A stretch of 64,000 nucleotides of DNA. It comes from Agrobacterium cucumeris (GTDB lineage Bacteria > Pseudomonadota > Alphaproteobacteria > Rhizobiales > Rhizobiaceae). Positions 37,445 to 47,337 of this stretch are shown in pieces. The stretch is taken from positions 62,001 through 126,000 of the forward strand of contig NZ_CP080387.1 of NCBI RefSeq assembly GCF_030036535.1, read 5' to 3'. The translations under genes were made by a program, and so were the position numbers. The stretch's first letter is position 1, and every line of letters starts with the position of its first letter. The notes beneath the pieces were generated by a model, which did no database searches, was not told where the DNA came from, and was given only the letters and a program-made list of their open reading frames with translations.

Positions 37445-38929
37445 ATGAACACATCGATCCTTTTGCTGATACTGGTGCTGATCGGCATCGGCAGTTATCT
37501 GCTCGGCAGTCGCCGCGCCATTGCTCTGTCTGGCGGGCGCCCCGCCAGCATGCATTCCCGTGCCGGTTATCACGGCTCCTACGCGGTCGTCTGGGCGGTT
37601 TTGCCCGCGGCGTTCATTCTCTGTATATGGCTTGTTATCAGCCCGCTGGTCATCACCTCGGCCGTGCGTGGTAATTTTCCCGAAGACGTGCGCGCCCAGT
37701 CCGAGGCGCAGCAAAGCCTGACATATGGCATGGTGAGCTCCATCGCCCGTGGACTTCAGCGCCTGACGGCGGAAGAAACCGCGCAGGCAGATGCGGATAC
37801 AGCCACGGTAAGGCCGCTTCTGGCATCGAAAGGCGTTGCGATTGCCGGCGATCCCGAGCGTTATATGGTCGATGCGGCCCAGACGCTGAACACGATGACC
37901 TCGACAAGCCGCATCGCGATGATCGTCATCGTGCTGGCGGCCGCATTCGCCGGCGCCGCTTATGCGCTGCGTTCGATCGCTCCCCGCTTTCGGGCCCGCA
38001 ACAAGGTCGAAAGGGTCATTCTCGCATCCCTGCTTGTCGCCTCGTCCATCGCGATCTTGACGACCATCGGTATCGTCCTGTCGATGTTGACGGAAGCCAT
38101 CCAGTTCTTCACCATGGTTCCGGCACACCAGTTCTTTTTCGGAACCGTGTGGGATCCGCGTTTTGCGGCCGCCGGTGCAACGGACTCGTCCGGCCAGTTC
38201 GGCCTCATCCCGCTGCTCGCCGGCACGCTCTATATCGGCTTTGTCGCCATGCTGGTCGCGGTCCCGGTCGGTCTGTTTTCGGCGATTTACATGTCGGAAT
38301 ACGCCTCGCCGCGCCTGCGTTCAGTGGCAAAGCCGCTGCTCGAGGTACTCGCCGGTATTCCCACGATCGTCTACGGCTTCTTCGCGCTGACGACGGTGGG
38401 TCCTTTCCTGCGAGACATCTCCACGCAGATCAACGGTCTCGCAACCGGCAACTACGCCAATTTCATCCAGGCGCAGAGCGTCATTACCGCCGGCTTCGTG
38501 ATGGGCATCATGCTCATTCCCTATGTCTCGTCGCTGTCGGACGATATCATCACCGCCGTGCCGCGTTCGTTGCGCGATGGTTCTCTCGGTCTTGGTGCCA
38601 CGCGCTCTGAAACCATCAAGAAGGTCATCGTTCCCGCCGCTCTTCCCGGCATCGTCGGCGCCGTGCTGATGACGGCATCGCGTGCGATCGGCGAAACCAT
38701 GATCGTGGTTCTCGCCGCCGGTGTTGCTGCCCGTCTGCAGATCAACCCGTTCGAACCGATGACCACGGTAACGGTCAAGATCGTCAGCCAGCTGACCGGC
38801 GACCTTGAATTCACCTCGCCGCAGACGCTTGTCGCCTTCGCGCTGGGCATCACGCTTTTCGCCATCACGCTTTGCCTGAATATCTACGCGCTTTACATCG
38901 TGCGCAAATACCGGGAGCAATATGAATGA
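37445..38929 (+). CDS. pstC: phosphate ABC transporter permease PstC
   Basis: A 494-residue inner-membrane protein, longer than E. coli PstC (319) through an N-terminal region with two extra membrane spans and a periplasmic segment, the alphaproteobacterial form. The conserved permease half runs from about residue 210, with IYMSEYASPRLRSVAKPLLEVL-like and the EAA-type loop LGLGATRSETIKKVIVPAALPG near 390. ATG 37445 follows GAGGGAATTC. It overlaps pstA by ATGA. Confidence 0.93.
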   Translation: MNTSILLLILVLIGIGSYLLGSRRAIALSGGRPASMHSRAGYHGSYAVVWAVLPAAFILCIWLVISPLVITSAVRGNFPEDVRAQSEAQQSLTYGMVSSIARGLQRLTAEETAQADADTATVRPLLASKGVAIAGDPERYMVDAAQTLNTMTSTSRIAMIVIVLAAAFAGAAYALRSIAPRFRARNKVERVILASLLVASSIAILTTIGIVLSMLTEAIQFFTMVPAHQFFFGTVWDPRFAAAGATDSSGQFGLIPLLAGTLYIGFVAMLVAVPVGLFSAIYMSEYASPRLRSVAKPLLEVLAGIPTIVYGFFALTTVGPFLRDISTQINGLATGNYANFIQAQSVITAGFVMGIMLIPYVSSLSDDIITAVPRSLRDGSLGLGATRSETIKKVIVPAALPGIVGAVLMTASRAIGETMIVVLAAGVAARLQINPFEPMTTVTVKIVSQLTGDLEFTSPQTLVAFALGITLFAITLCLNIYALYIVRKYREQYE

Positions 38930-40248
38930 CCGACATCGTTTCTCCCACAGCCGGCGCTACCGCCGGAAACAACGCCACGCGCCGTGATATCGGCATCAAG
39001 CGTCGCTATGCCGCCGAACGCCGCTTCCGTGCCTATGGAATGGCAGCGATTTCCTTCGGCCTGATCTTCCTCTTCCTGCTGCTCTGGTCGGTCGTATCCA
39101 AGGGTTACACCGCCTTCCAGCAGACGATGATCACCGTTCCGGTCGAGTTTTCCGAACTGATCATCGATCCGAAGAATGAGCGGGCCGCAAATCCCGCAAA
39201 GCTGATGACGGCCAATTATCCCGTTCTCGCCCGCGATGCGGTTGCCAAGGTTCTCGGCGTCGCGCCAACGGACCGCGCCGGTCTTCGCGCCGTCAACGTC
39301 ATGATCTCCGACAGCGTCCGCACCCAGCTGCGCGACATCGTCGTCGCCGATCCTGCCGTTATCGGCACCACGCGCACCGTCACGCTTCTGGCATCGGGCG
39401 ATGTGGACAGCGCCTTCAAGGGCCAGGTCGATCTGACGGTGGATGAGGCCAACCGCCGCATCTCGAACCAGCAGCTCGGCTGGATGAACCAGCTCGCCGA
39501 AGGTGGCCAGCTTGGCAAACATTTCAACACCGGCATCTTCGTCAACGGCAATTCGAGCCGTCCGGAAGCGGCGGGTGTCGGTGTGGCGCTGATCGGTTCC
39601 TTCTACATGATGATGATCGTGCTGGTTCTGTCACTGCCGATCGGTGTCGCAGCTTCCATCTATCTCGAGGAATTCGCGCCGAAGAACCGTTTGACGGACC
39701 TTATCGAGGTGAACATCAACAATCTCGCGGCTGTTCCCTCGATCGTTTACGGTTTGCTCGGTCTTTCCGTCTTCATCAACTTCATGGGCTTTCCGCGCTC
39801 GGCCTCCCTGGTCGGTGGCCTCGTCCTGACGCTGATGACATTGCCGACGATCATCATTGCCACACGCGCAGCATTGAAGGCCGTGCCGCCGTCGATCCGT
39901 GCGGCAGCGCTTGGTCTCGGCGCTTCGAAGATGCAGACGATCTTCCATCACGTCCTGCCGCTTGCCATGCCCGGCATTCTCACCGGCACCATCATCGGCC
40001 TTGCCCATGCGCTGGGTGAAACGGCGCCGCTGCTCTTGATCGGCATGGTGGCATTCGTTGCAAATTATCCGACAACGCCAATGGATCCGTCCACGGCTCT
40101 GCCGGTACAGATTTACATGTGGGCGAACGAAGCGGAACGTGCCTTTGTCGAACGGACATCCGGCGCTATCATCATCCTGCTTTTGTTCCTCATCGTCATG
40201 AATGTTGGCGCAATCCTGTTGCGTCGCCGTTTCGAACGGCGCTGGTAG
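38926..40248 (+). CDS. pstA: phosphate ABC transporter permease PstA
   Basis: A 440-residue second permease of the phosphate importer, with an N-terminal DUF3333-like extension (first span near residue 37-60, then a periplasmic stretch) absent from E. coli PstA. The core has LEEFAPKNRLTDLIEVNINNL, VPSIVYGLLGL and the EAA-type loop LGLGASKMQTIFHHVLPLAMPG near 325. It is coupled to pstC by overlap and is followed 14 bases later by pstB. Confidence 0.94.
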   Translation: MTDIVSPTAGATAGNNATRRDIGIKRRYAAERRFRAYGMAAISFGLIFLFLLLWSVVSKGYTAFQQTMITVPVEFSELIIDPKNERAANPAKLMTANYPVLARDAVAKVLGVAPTDRAGLRAVNVMISDSVRTQLRDIVVADPAVIGTTRTVTLLASGDVDSAFKGQVDLTVDEANRRISNQQLGWMNQLAEGGQLGKHFNTGIFVNGNSSRPEAAGVGVALIGSFYMMMIVLVLSLPIGVAASIYLEEFAPKNRLTDLIEVNINNLAAVPSIVYGLLGLSVFINFMGFPRSASLVGGLVLTLMTLPTIIIATRAALKAVPPSIRAAALGLGASKMQTIFHHVLPLAMPGILTGTIIGLAHALGETAPLLLIGMVAFVANYPTTPMDPSTALPVQIYMWANEAERAFVERTSGAIIILLLFLIVMNVGAILLRRRFERRW

Positions 40249-40262
40249 AGGGAGATTGAGCA

Positions 40263-41078
40263 ATGAACATGTTGTCGGAAGCAGCAGTTGAAAAGGCGCT
40301 GGACAAGAAAATGAATGAAGTTTCGTACAAGATGATCGGCAAGGACGTTTCGGTTTATTACGGCGAAAAGCGCGCGCTTTACGACGTGAACCTCAACGTT
40401 CGGGAAAATACGGTGACCGCGCTTATCGGCCCCTCGGGCTGCGGCAAGTCGACATTCCTGCGTACCCTGAACCGTATGAACGACACGATCGATGGCTGCC
40501 GGGTCACCGGCAAGATCACGCTCGACACCGACGATATCTACGATCAGGCGATCGATGTCGTGGAATTGCGCGCCCGTGTCGGCATGGTGTTCCAGAAGCC
40601 GAACCCGTTCCCGAAGACGATTTACGAGAACATCTCCTACGGTCCGCGCATCCACGGTCTGGCCCGTAACAAGGCGGATATGGACCAGATCGTTGAGCAG
40701 AGCCTGCAGAAGGCCGGCCTGTGGAACGAGGTCAAGGACCGCCTGCACGAATCCGGCACCGGCCTTTCCGGTGGTCAGCAGCAGCGTCTGTGCATTGCAC
40801 GCGCGGTTGCCGTCAGCCCGGAAGTGATCCTGATGGATGAACCCTGCTCCGCGCTCGATCCGATCGCAACCGCCAAGGTCGAGGAACTGATCCACGAGCT
40901 GCGCGCCAATTTTACGATCGTCATCGTTACGCACTCCATGCAGCAGGCAGCGCGTGTTTCCCAGCGTACGGCCATGTTCCATCTTGGTCATCTTGTCGAA
41001 GAAAACGAAACGGACAAGATGTTCACCAATCCGGACGACCAGCGTACGCAGGATTACATCATGGGCCGCTTCGGCTGA
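40263..41078 (+). CDS. pstB: phosphate ABC transporter ATPase
   Basis: A 271-residue ATPase. Walker A is GPSGCGKST near residue 58, the Q loop is in [16 protein letters not shown], the signature is [14 protein letters not shown], Walker B is [13 protein letters not shown], and the H loop is VTHSMQQA. The NPFP motif and the EPCSALDP reading are characteristic of PstB. GAGGGAGATTG precedes the ATG. Confidence 0.96.
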   Translation: MNMLSEAAVEKALDKKMNEVSYKMIGKDVSVYYGEKRALYDVNLNVRENTVTALIGPSGCGKSTFLRTLNRMNDTIDGCRVTGKITLDTDDIYDQAIDVVELRARVGMVFQKPNPFPKTIYENISYGPRIHGLARNKADMDQIVEQSLQKAGLWNEVKDRLHESGTGLSGGQQQRLCIARAVAVSPEVILMDEPCSALDPIATAKVEELIHELRANFTIVIVTHSMQQAARVSQRTAMFHLGHLVEENETDKMFTNPDDQRTQDYIMGRFG

Positions 41079-41176
41079 TTTCCGGCCGGCGCTTTATCGA
41101 AACCGAACAAGACTGGTGCCTTTGCCGTGCCCCGCTGGTGTGCACGTGCATGAAGGCCAAGCCGGAGGATTAGACC

Positions 41177-41902
41177 ATGACACAGACAACGACCCATTCG
41201 CATATTCTGTCCGCTTATGACGACGAATTGAAGTTCCTGACGCGCCGCATCGCCGAAATGGGCGGTCTGGCCGAGCAGATGTGCGCCGACGCCGTGCGCG
41301 CGCTGGTCAATTCCGATGCTGCGCTTGCGCAGAAGGTCATTTCCGACGACGCGATCCTCGACCATTCCGAGCGGGAGATCGGCGACAAGGCCATCGTCAC
41401 CATCGCCAGACGGCAGCCCGTCGCGGCCGATCTTCGCGAAATCATCGGCACGCTGCGTATTGCTGGCGATCTCGAGCGCGTCGGTGATCTCGGCAAGAAC
41501 ACTGCCAAGCGCGTTATCGCCGTTGCCGGCACCGGCGTGCCGCGCAAGCTCGCCCGCGGTCTCGAACATCTGTCGGAACTGGCGCTGGTGCAGCTCAAGG
41601 AAGTGCTCGACGTCTATTCCACCCGTTCCGCCGAGAAGGCCAATGCCATCCGCGAGCGTGACGAAGAAATCGACGCCATGTACACGTCGCTCTTCCGTGA
41701 GCTTCTGACCTACATGATGGAAGATCCGCGCAACATCACCACCTGCACGCATCTTCTGTTCTGCGCCAAGAACATCGAGCGTATCGGTGATCATGCGACG
41801 AATATCGCTGAGACAATTTATTACATGGCCACTGGCAGCCAGCCGGAGGGCGAGCGTCCGAAGGACGATAGTTCCAACACACTCGGTTCGGTGACCGAAT
41901 AA
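41177..41902 (+). CDS. phoU: phosphate signalling regulator PhoU
   Basis: A 241-residue all-helical protein with two PhoU repeats. The metal-binding E/D-x-x-x-D motifs appear in DLERVGDLGKNTAKR and NIERIGDHATNIAE. It links the Pst transporter to PhoR and dampens PhoB activity when phosphate is ample. It lies between pstB and phoB in one transcript. Confidence 0.95.
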   Translation: MTQTTTHSHILSAYDDELKFLTRRIAEMGGLAEQMCADAVRALVNSDAALAQKVISDDAILDHSEREIGDKAIVTIARRQPVAADLREIIGTLRIAGDLERVGDLGKNTAKRVIAVAGTGVPRKLARGLEHLSELALVQLKEVLDVYSTRSAEKANAIRERDEEIDAMYTSLFRELLTYMMEDPRNITTCTHLLFCAKNIERIGDHATNIAETIYYMATGSQPEGERPKDDSSNTLGSVTE

Positions 41903-41932
41903 CAGACAGGCAGAAGCTTGCGGAGTTAGTAT

Positions 41933-42616
41933 ATGGTGCCCAAGATTGCAGTTGTGGAAGACGAGGAAGCGTTGAGCGTCCTGCTTCGTTACAATCTCGA
42001 GGCTGAGGGATACGACGTCGACACGATACCCCGTGGCGACGAGGCGGAAATCAGGCTGCAGGAACGTATTCCGGATCTTCTCATCCTGGACTGGATGTTG
42101 CCCGGTGTTTCCGGCATCGAACTGTGCCGGCGCCTGAGAATGCGGCCCGAAACCGAACGCCTGCCCATCATCATGCTGACGGCGCGCGGTGAAGAAAGCG
42201 AGCGGGTACGCGGTCTTGCCACCGGTGCCGACGATTATGTCGTCAAGCCGTTTTCGACGCCGGAACTCATGGCCCGCGTCAAGGCTATGCTGCGCCGGGC
42301 CCGCCCGGAGGTTCTTTCGTCGGTGCTGAAATGCGGCGATATAGAACTCGATCGCGAAACCCACCGCGTTCACCGCAAGAGCCGCGAAGTGCGTCTCGGA
42401 CCGACGGAATTCCGCCTGCTGGAATTCCTGATGACATCTCCGGGTCGGGTGTTCTCTCGCTCGCAGTTGCTGGACGGCGTCTGGGGCCACGATATCTACG
42501 TGGATGAGCGCACCGTTGACGTTCACGTCGGACGTCTGCGCAAGGCGCTCAATTTTTCGCACATGCAGGATGTCATCCGCACCGTTCGCGGTGCCGGATA
42601 TTCGATGGAAGCCTGA
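41933..42616 (+). CDS. phoB: phosphate regulon response regulator PhoB
   Basis: A 227-residue OmpR-type regulator. The receiver has the acidic pair EDEE near residues 9-12, the phosphoacceptor Asp53 in LLILDWM, and the conserved lysine in DYVVKPF. The winged helix reads SRSQLLDGVWG...VDERTVDVHVGRLRKAL. It is the expected partner of PhoR and would bind the Pho box before pstS. The gene closes the operon, and a terminator follows 50 bases later. Confidence 0.95.
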   Translation: MVPKIAVVEDEEALSVLLRYNLEAEGYDVDTIPRGDEAEIRLQERIPDLLILDWMLPGVSGIELCRRLRMRPETERLPIIMLTARGEESERVRGLATGADDYVVKPFSTPELMARVKAMLRRARPEVLSSVLKCGDIELDRETHRVHRKSREVRLGPTEFRLLEFLMTSPGRVFSRSQLLDGVWGHDIYVDERTVDVHVGRLRKALNFSHMQDVIRTVRGAGYSMEA

Positions 42617-42666
42617 GCGAAGCTGAACTGACCAGCTTCAGTCAGCATAACATACGTATAAAGATC

Positions 42667-42702
42667 AAAAGGCTCGACACCATTGCGGTATCGGGCCTTT
42701 TT
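42667..42702 (+). terminator. phoB terminator
   Basis: AAAAGGCTCGACACC pairs with GGTATCGGGCCTTTT (one wobble, one mismatch) around ATTGC, followed by TTGATTTT. The stretch 42703-42866 shows no gene. Confidence 0.75.
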
Positions 42703-42866
42703 GATTTTGAACCTTCCCCAAACACGGTGTCTTGACCTTTTGAATGGACAATCGCCTGTCTGTTGGTGCGCGGATTGTGGGCTAGGCGCCATCGGTGATG
42801 GAGGAAAAGGCCGAACATTCCGCCGGCGCATTGTTTCCGCAGCCGGTCTGAATTTGTCATAAAAAA

Positions 42867-42891
42867 ACGGGCCCGAAGGCCCGTAGTTTTT
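42867..42891. terminator. terminator between phoB and gcrA
   Basis: ACGGGCC / GGCCCGT with a CGAA loop, an A run on the left and TTTTT on the right. It can end gcrA (minus) as well as any plus-strand read-through. Confidence 0.8.
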
Positions 42892-42916
42892 GAGTGCTGA
42901 TTGCGTGCCGCAACAC

Positions 42917-43450
42917 TCAAGCCTTGCGGCGCTCACTGACCGGCTGGTAGGCGAGCTTCGCATGGAACTTGCAATAGGGTGAGGATTCCAGCGCTTCGCA
43001 ACCGCAGAAGTGGAAATCGTCTTTCAAGGGATCGCCGACCGGCCACTTGCAGGTGCGTTCGGTCAGTTCCGTCAGCGTCAGGCGACGGGAAATCGGCGTC
43101 ACGACATTTCTGGAAGGAACGTAATCGAGAACCTGCGCGGTTTCGATATCGATCTCTTCGTGAAGAGCGGTTGCTGCATTCGAACGGCTCATGGTCCGGG
43201 CCGGTGCCGCGTTGACGCGTGCCGTGAAATTTGTCGCGCGCGGAGCGGGGGCCGCAGTGCGCTTGGGTGCGGAGCGTGCCGAAGTGACCGGTCCGCCAGC
43301 CTTGACGCGTCCCGGCAGATTGAGGCGGTGGACCTTGCCGATCACGGCGTTACGGCTTACGCCGCCCAGCTGCGCTGCTATCTGGCTGGCGCTCAGTCCT
43401 TCGGCCCACAATTTCTTGAGTTTCTCGACCCGCTCGTCTGTCCAGTTCAT
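42917..43450 (-). CDS. gcrA: cell cycle regulator GcrA
   Basis: A 177-residue regulator that, with sigma-70, activates promoters carrying CcrM-methylated GANTC sites in Alphaproteobacteria. The N-terminal helix-turn-helix MNWTDERVEKLKKLWAEGLS followed by SQIAAQLGGVSRNAVIGKVHRL is diagnostic. The middle is a low-complexity Ala/Pro/Arg linker. The C-terminal sigma-binding domain contains CKWPVGDP, FHFCGCE and YCKFHAK, with four Cys and His residues placed like a small metal knuckle. A cluster of GANTC sites lies upstream, suggesting methylation-dependent control of gcrA or its neighbour. Confidence 0.94.
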   Translation of the reverse strand: MNWTDERVEKLKKLWAEGLSASQIAAQLGGVSRNAVIGKVHRLNLPGRVKAGGPVTSARSAPKRTAAPAPRATNFTARVNAAPARTMSRSNAATALHEEIDIETAQVLDYVPSRNVVTPISRRLTLTELTERTCKWPVGDPLKDDFHFCGCEALESSPYCKFHAKLAYQPVSERRKA

Positions 43451-43595
43451 GCCGCTTCTCCGCTTGTCGCGTATATTTCGGCAGAATCCGTCTCCGCCTC
43501 ACGGGCGCGCCGCGAGCGTGGTTTCTGCCAGATTTTAGGTGACTAGTTCCGCCGCAATGCAGTCTAGTAATTAGCGATTAACCTAGTGCCAGCCC

Positions 43596-43671
43596 GACTC
43601 CGTGGCAAGAGTCGCGGGAATCATCTGGAATCGATTTTCCGGTTTTCCCCAACTTGCTGGCGAGTTGAGTC
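43596..43671. promoter_or_regulatory. cluster of five GANTC (CcrM) sites between gcrA and argD
   Basis: GANTC occurs at 43596, 43609, 43618, 43628 and 43667, with a sixth at 43484 near the gcrA start. About one per 256 bases is expected by chance, so five in 76 bases is a marked excess. GcrA and the CcrM methylase act on such sites. Confidence 0.6.
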
Positions 43672-43745
43672 TGAAAGGCAACACCTTGGGCCTCTTTCGG
43701 TGATGCCTACTAGTGCTTGAGAAGCCCGGGAAACGCGGACTTTTG

Positions 43746-43774
43746 TTGACATCGGCAAACGAAGTGACAATAGT
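43746..43774 (+). promoter_or_regulatory. possible sigma-70 promoter before argD
   Basis: TTGACA, 17 bases, then AATAGT. Transcription would begin near 43781, at the foot of the terminator described next. A second TTGACA at 43836 has no clear -10 element. Confidence 0.4.
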
Positions 43775-43779
43775 GCCCC

Positions 43780-43803
43780 TGCCGCCGCGAGGCGGCATTT
43801 TTG
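43780..43803 (+). terminator. terminator with no gene in front of it
   Basis: TGCCGCC / GGCGGCA with a GCGA loop, followed by TTTTTG. No plus-strand gene lies between gcrA and this hairpin, so it would end either a small RNA or an argD leader. Apart from these signals, 43451-43880 holds no gene. Confidence 0.7.
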
Positions 43804-43880
43804 ATTTTCAGGCGAGGGATAACCCCGCAAGCCTATTGACAACCTTATGACAGCGCATCCGCGCAAGGAGTGATACAGCC

Positions 43881-45080
43881 ATGGCCGAAGCCGCCGCGCC
43901 ATTGTTCGATACGTTTTCAAGAGCCCCGCTGCGCTTTGAGCGCGGTGAAGGGGTCTGGCTGTTCACGGAGAGCGGCGAACGATATCTGGATTTTGCAGCC
44001 GGTGTTGCGGTTAACTCGCTGGGCCACGCCCATCCGCACCTTGTGGAAGCAATCAAGACGCAGGCCGAGAAGGTCTGGCACGTCTCGAACCTCTATGAAG
44101 TGCCCGGACAGGAAAAGCTCGCAAAGCGCCTGACGGAAGCAACCTTCGCAGACAAGGTGTTCTTCACCAATTCCGGTGCTGAAGCGCTGGAATGCGCCAT
44201 CAAGACAGCGCGCCGTTATCATTATTCAAAGGGTCATCCGGAGAAGTTCCGCATCGTCACGTTCGAGGGCGCTTTCCATGGCCGCACGCTGGCGACGATC
44301 GCTGCCGGCGGCCAGCAGAAATATCTCGAGGGTTTCGGCCCCAAGGTCGAAGGTTTCGACCAGGTTCCTTTCGCTGATGTCGATGCCTTGAAGGCCGCCA
44401 TCACGGCTGAGACGGCCGCACTTTTGATCGAGCCTATTCAGGGCGAGGGCGGTATTCGGGCGCCGAGCAAGGAATTCCTGCAAATTCTGCGTGGATTGTG
44501 CGACGAGCACGGCCTTCTCCTGATTTTCGATGAAGTCCAGACGGGTGTCGGCCGCACGGGCAAGCTGTTTGCCTATGAGCAGACCGGCGTTGCGCCTGAT
44601 ATCATGGCGGTTGCCAAGGGTATCGGCGGCGGTTTCCCGCTTGGCGCCTGCCTTGCGACAGCGGATGCAGCTTCCGGCATGACGGCCGGCGTGCATGGCA
44701 CCACCTATGGCGGCAATCCGCTGGCAATGGCGGTTGGCAATGCCGTGCTGGATGTCGTTCTGGCTGACGGTTTTCTGGAAAAGGTTCGTGATGTCGCACT
44801 GGTCTTCCGCCAGGGTCTGGCGTCGCTCAAGGATCGTTATCCTGATGTGATCGAGGAAATTCGTGGCGAAGGCCTGCTGATGGGCATCAAGGCGAAGGTT
44901 CCTTCGGGTGATCTATTGCAGGCCATGCGCGCGGAGCACCTGCTCGGCGTGCCGGCAGGTGACAACGTCATACGTCTTCTGCCGCCGCTCGTCACCACGG
45001 CGGAAGAGGCCCGCGAAGGGCTGGCGCGAGTGGAAGCGGCTGCCGCCTCCCTGACAGCGAAACAGGCGAAAATCGCCTGA
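43881..45080 (+). CDS. argD: acetylornithine aminotransferase
   Basis: A 399-residue PLP enzyme of arginine synthesis (and possibly succinyldiaminopimelate transamination). [15 protein letters not shown] near residues 95-110 binds the cofactor phosphate, [18 protein letters not shown] near 215 holds the PLP aspartate, and the Schiff-base lysine is in [15 protein letters not shown] near 245. AAGGAGTGATACAG precedes the ATG. argF follows after 55 bases, so the two arginine genes form an operon. Confidence 0.95.
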   Translation: MAEAAAPLFDTFSRAPLRFERGEGVWLFTESGERYLDFAAGVAVNSLGHAHPHLVEAIKTQAEKVWHVSNLYEVPGQEKLAKRLTEATFADKVFFTNSGAEALECAIKTARRYHYSKGHPEKFRIVTFEGAFHGRTLATIAAGGQQKYLEGFGPKVEGFDQVPFADVDALKAAITAETAALLIEPIQGEGGIRAPSKEFLQILRGLCDEHGLLLIFDEVQTGVGRTGKLFAYEQTGVAPDIMAVAKGIGGGFPLGACLATADAASGMTAGVHGTTYGGNPLAMAVGNAVLDVVLADGFLEKVRDVALVFRQGLASLKDRYPDVIEEIRGEGLLMGIKAKVPSGDLLQAMRAEHLLGVPAGDNVIRLLPPLVTTAEEAREGLARVEAAAASLTAKQAKIA

Positions 45081-45135
45081 AACCAATCAAGGGCGGGCCT
45101 CTTCCCAGAGGCTCGCGAGCATGGGACAGTTTGAA

Positions 45136-46053
45136 ATGGCTTCACCAAAACATTTTCTAGACCTTTCGGCCGTTGGGTCGGAGGACTTGCGGACGATTCT
45201 CGATGATGCGCGGGCGCGCAAGATTGCCACCAAGGCCGGCACGGCGGAAAAGCCGCTGGCTGGCAAGATGCTGGCGATGATCTTTGAAAAGCCGTCCACC
45301 CGAACCCGCGTTTCCTTCGATGTCGGCATGCGCCAGCTCGGCGGTGAGACCCTGTTCCTGTCGGGTACGGAAATGCAGCTCGGTCGTGCGGAAACGATCG
45401 GTGATACGGCCAAGGTTCTGTCGCGTTATGTTGACGCCATCATGATCCGCACAACGGATCATTCGCGCCTGCTTGAGCTTGCCGAACATGCAACCGTGCC
45501 TGTTATCAATGGCCTGACCGACGACACCCATCCCTGCCAGATCATGGCGGATATATTGACGTTCGAGGAACATCGTGGCCCGGTGAAAGGCAAGACAATC
45601 GCCTGGACGGGTGACGGCAATAACGTGTTGCACTCTTTCGTTGAAGGCTCTGCCCGCTTCGGTTACCGCATGAACATGGCGGTGCCCATGGGCTCTGAAC
45701 CGCATGACAAGTTCCTGAACTGGGCGCGCAATAATGGCGGCGAGATCGCGCTTTATCATGATGCCGACAAGGCGGTTGCCGGGGCAGATTGTATCGTTAC
45801 CGACACCTGGGTATCGATGAACCAGGAGCACAAGGCGCGCGGCCACAACATCTTCCAGCCGTATCAGGTGAATGAAGCGCTGATGGCCAAGGCCGATAAG
45901 GACGCACTGTTCATGCACTGCCTGCCGGCACATCGCGGCGAGGAAGTAACGGACGGCGTTATCGACGGGCCGCAATCGGTGGTCTTCGATGAGGCGGAAA
46001 ACCGGCTCCACGCCCAGAAGTCCGTCATTGCCTGGTGCATGGGCGTCATCTGA
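45136..46053 (+). CDS. argF: ornithine carbamoyltransferase
   Basis: A 305-residue enzyme making citrulline from ornithine and carbamoyl phosphate. The carbamoyl-phosphate motif [12 protein letters not shown] is near residue 50, HPCQIMAD near 132 and the ornithine site [11 protein letters not shown] near 263. The ATG at 45136 starts [11 protein letters not shown] as in the family; an ATG at 45121 would add five residues. It follows argD and precedes hslO on the same strand. Confidence 0.95.
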   Translation: MASPKHFLDLSAVGSEDLRTILDDARARKIATKAGTAEKPLAGKMLAMIFEKPSTRTRVSFDVGMRQLGGETLFLSGTEMQLGRAETIGDTAKVLSRYVDAIMIRTTDHSRLLELAEHATVPVINGLTDDTHPCQIMADILTFEEHRGPVKGKTIAWTGDGNNVLHSFVEGSARFGYRMNMAVPMGSEPHDKFLNWARNNGGEIALYHDADKAVAGADCIVTDTWVSMNQEHKARGHNIFQPYQVNEALMAKADKDALFMHCLPAHRGEEVTDGVIDGPQSVVFDEAENRLHAQKSVIAWCMGVI

Positions 46054-46297
46054 CGACCATTGCCGGTTCTGATCGATGCCGGACCAGGTGCTTGAACTTG
46101 GCCGCATACATTACCATCTGTGGGACTTCGAAGAGGCTCGTCGGTTTTTTGCTGGCGGGCCATCATCAAGATTTGCACGATTTTCCCCGGAGGCGGTTTC
46201 GCTTCCCGGATCTCTGTGCGACAAGCGGAAAAAGCACATTCAAAAAGCCGGACTTTTGGACGGTAGCGGCGCAACGGCTGCGCCAGGGAGTTATGAT

Positions 46298-47287
46298 ATG
46301 GCAGATGTAACGGTTGAACTCGACGATCTCGTTCTTGCTGGCGACGACAAGGTCGTACCCTTTCAGGTCGAAGGTCTGGATGTGCGCGGCCGCGCCGTGC
46401 AGGTTGGGCCGCTGCTGAACGCCATCCTCGAACGGCACGACTATCCCACGGTTGTCGCCCGCCTGCTGGCGGAAGCGACGGTTCTGACGGCGCTGATCGG
46501 TACATCCCTGAAGTTTTCCGGCAAGCTTACGGTGCAGACCAAGGGCGACGGCCCGGTGGACCTTTTGGTAGCGGATTTCACCGCGCCCGAGAGCATGCGC
46601 GCCTATGCCCGTTTTGACGAAGAGCGGCTGGCCGAGGCAATCGCTGCCGGCGCCACCTCACCCGAACAATTGCTGGGCACAGGCATTCTCGCTTTTACGA
46701 TCGATCAGGGTATGGGTATGCAGCCCTATCAGGGCATCGTTCCGCTGGATGGCTCGTCGCTGGAAGAAATCGCCGGGGTTTATTTCCGGCAGTCGGAACA
46801 GCTTCCCACTCGCGTGCGCCTCGGCGTTGCCGAGTTCTTCGACCGTGACGGTGAAGGCAAGCCACGCCATGGCTGGCGTGCCGGCGGCGTCATCGCCCAG
46901 TTCCTGCCGCAGGCGCCGGAGCGTCTGCGCATGCGCGATCTCCACGGTGGTGATGGCGATGAAGGCGGTCACGAAACGATGGAAGACGATGCCTGGACCG
47001 AGGCGGTAACGTTGCTGAATACGGTCGATACCGACGAATTGACCGACCCGCAGGTGCCGGTCGAACGTCTCCTGTATCGGCTGTTTCATGAGAGCGGCGT
47101 GCGCATCTATGATCCGCAGGTCATCTTTGATCGTTGCAGCTGTTCGCGTGACAAGATCAAGGGCGTTCTGTCCGGCTTCACCGCTGAAGAGATCAAGGCG
47201 AGTGAGGAAGACGGCGCAATTGCGGTGACGTGCGAATTCTGCTCCACCACCTATCGCTACGACATCAGCGAGTTTGAAAACGTCTGA
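46298..47287 (+). CDS. hslO: redox-regulated chaperone Hsp33
   Basis: A 329-residue cytosolic holdase switched on by oxidation. The four zinc cysteines are seen as CSCS near residue 280 and CEFC near 310 (CxC...CxxC), which form disulfides under oxidative stress. The core has TALIGTSLKFSGKLTVQTKGDGPV. The ATG at 46298 with AGGGAG upstream fits the family; the frame is open back to 46076 but that part has no similarity. The argF-hslO pair is commonly seen in Rhizobiales. Confidence 0.93.
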   Translation: MADVTVELDDLVLAGDDKVVPFQVEGLDVRGRAVQVGPLLNAILERHDYPTVVARLLAEATVLTALIGTSLKFSGKLTVQTKGDGPVDLLVADFTAPESMRAYARFDEERLAEAIAAGATSPEQLLGTGILAFTIDQGMGMQPYQGIVPLDGSSLEEIAGVYFRQSEQLPTRVRLGVAEFFDRDGEGKPRHGWRAGGVIAQFLPQAPERLRMRDLHGGDGDEGGHETMEDDAWTEAVTLLNTVDTDELTDPQVPVERLLYRLFHESGVRIYDPQVIFDRCSCSRDKIKGVLSGFTAEEIKASEEDGAIAVTCEFCSTTYRYDISEFENV

Positions 47288-47290
47288 GTA

Positions 47291-47321
47291 AAAAGCCGCG
47301 CTGTTAAAAGGCGCGGCTTTT
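47291..47321. terminator. bidirectional terminator between hslO and apaG
   Basis: AAAAGCCGCGC / GCGCGGCTTTT with a 9-base loop, placed between two converging genes. Confidence 0.9.
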
Positions 47322-47337
47322 CAATTGCTCGTGAACC

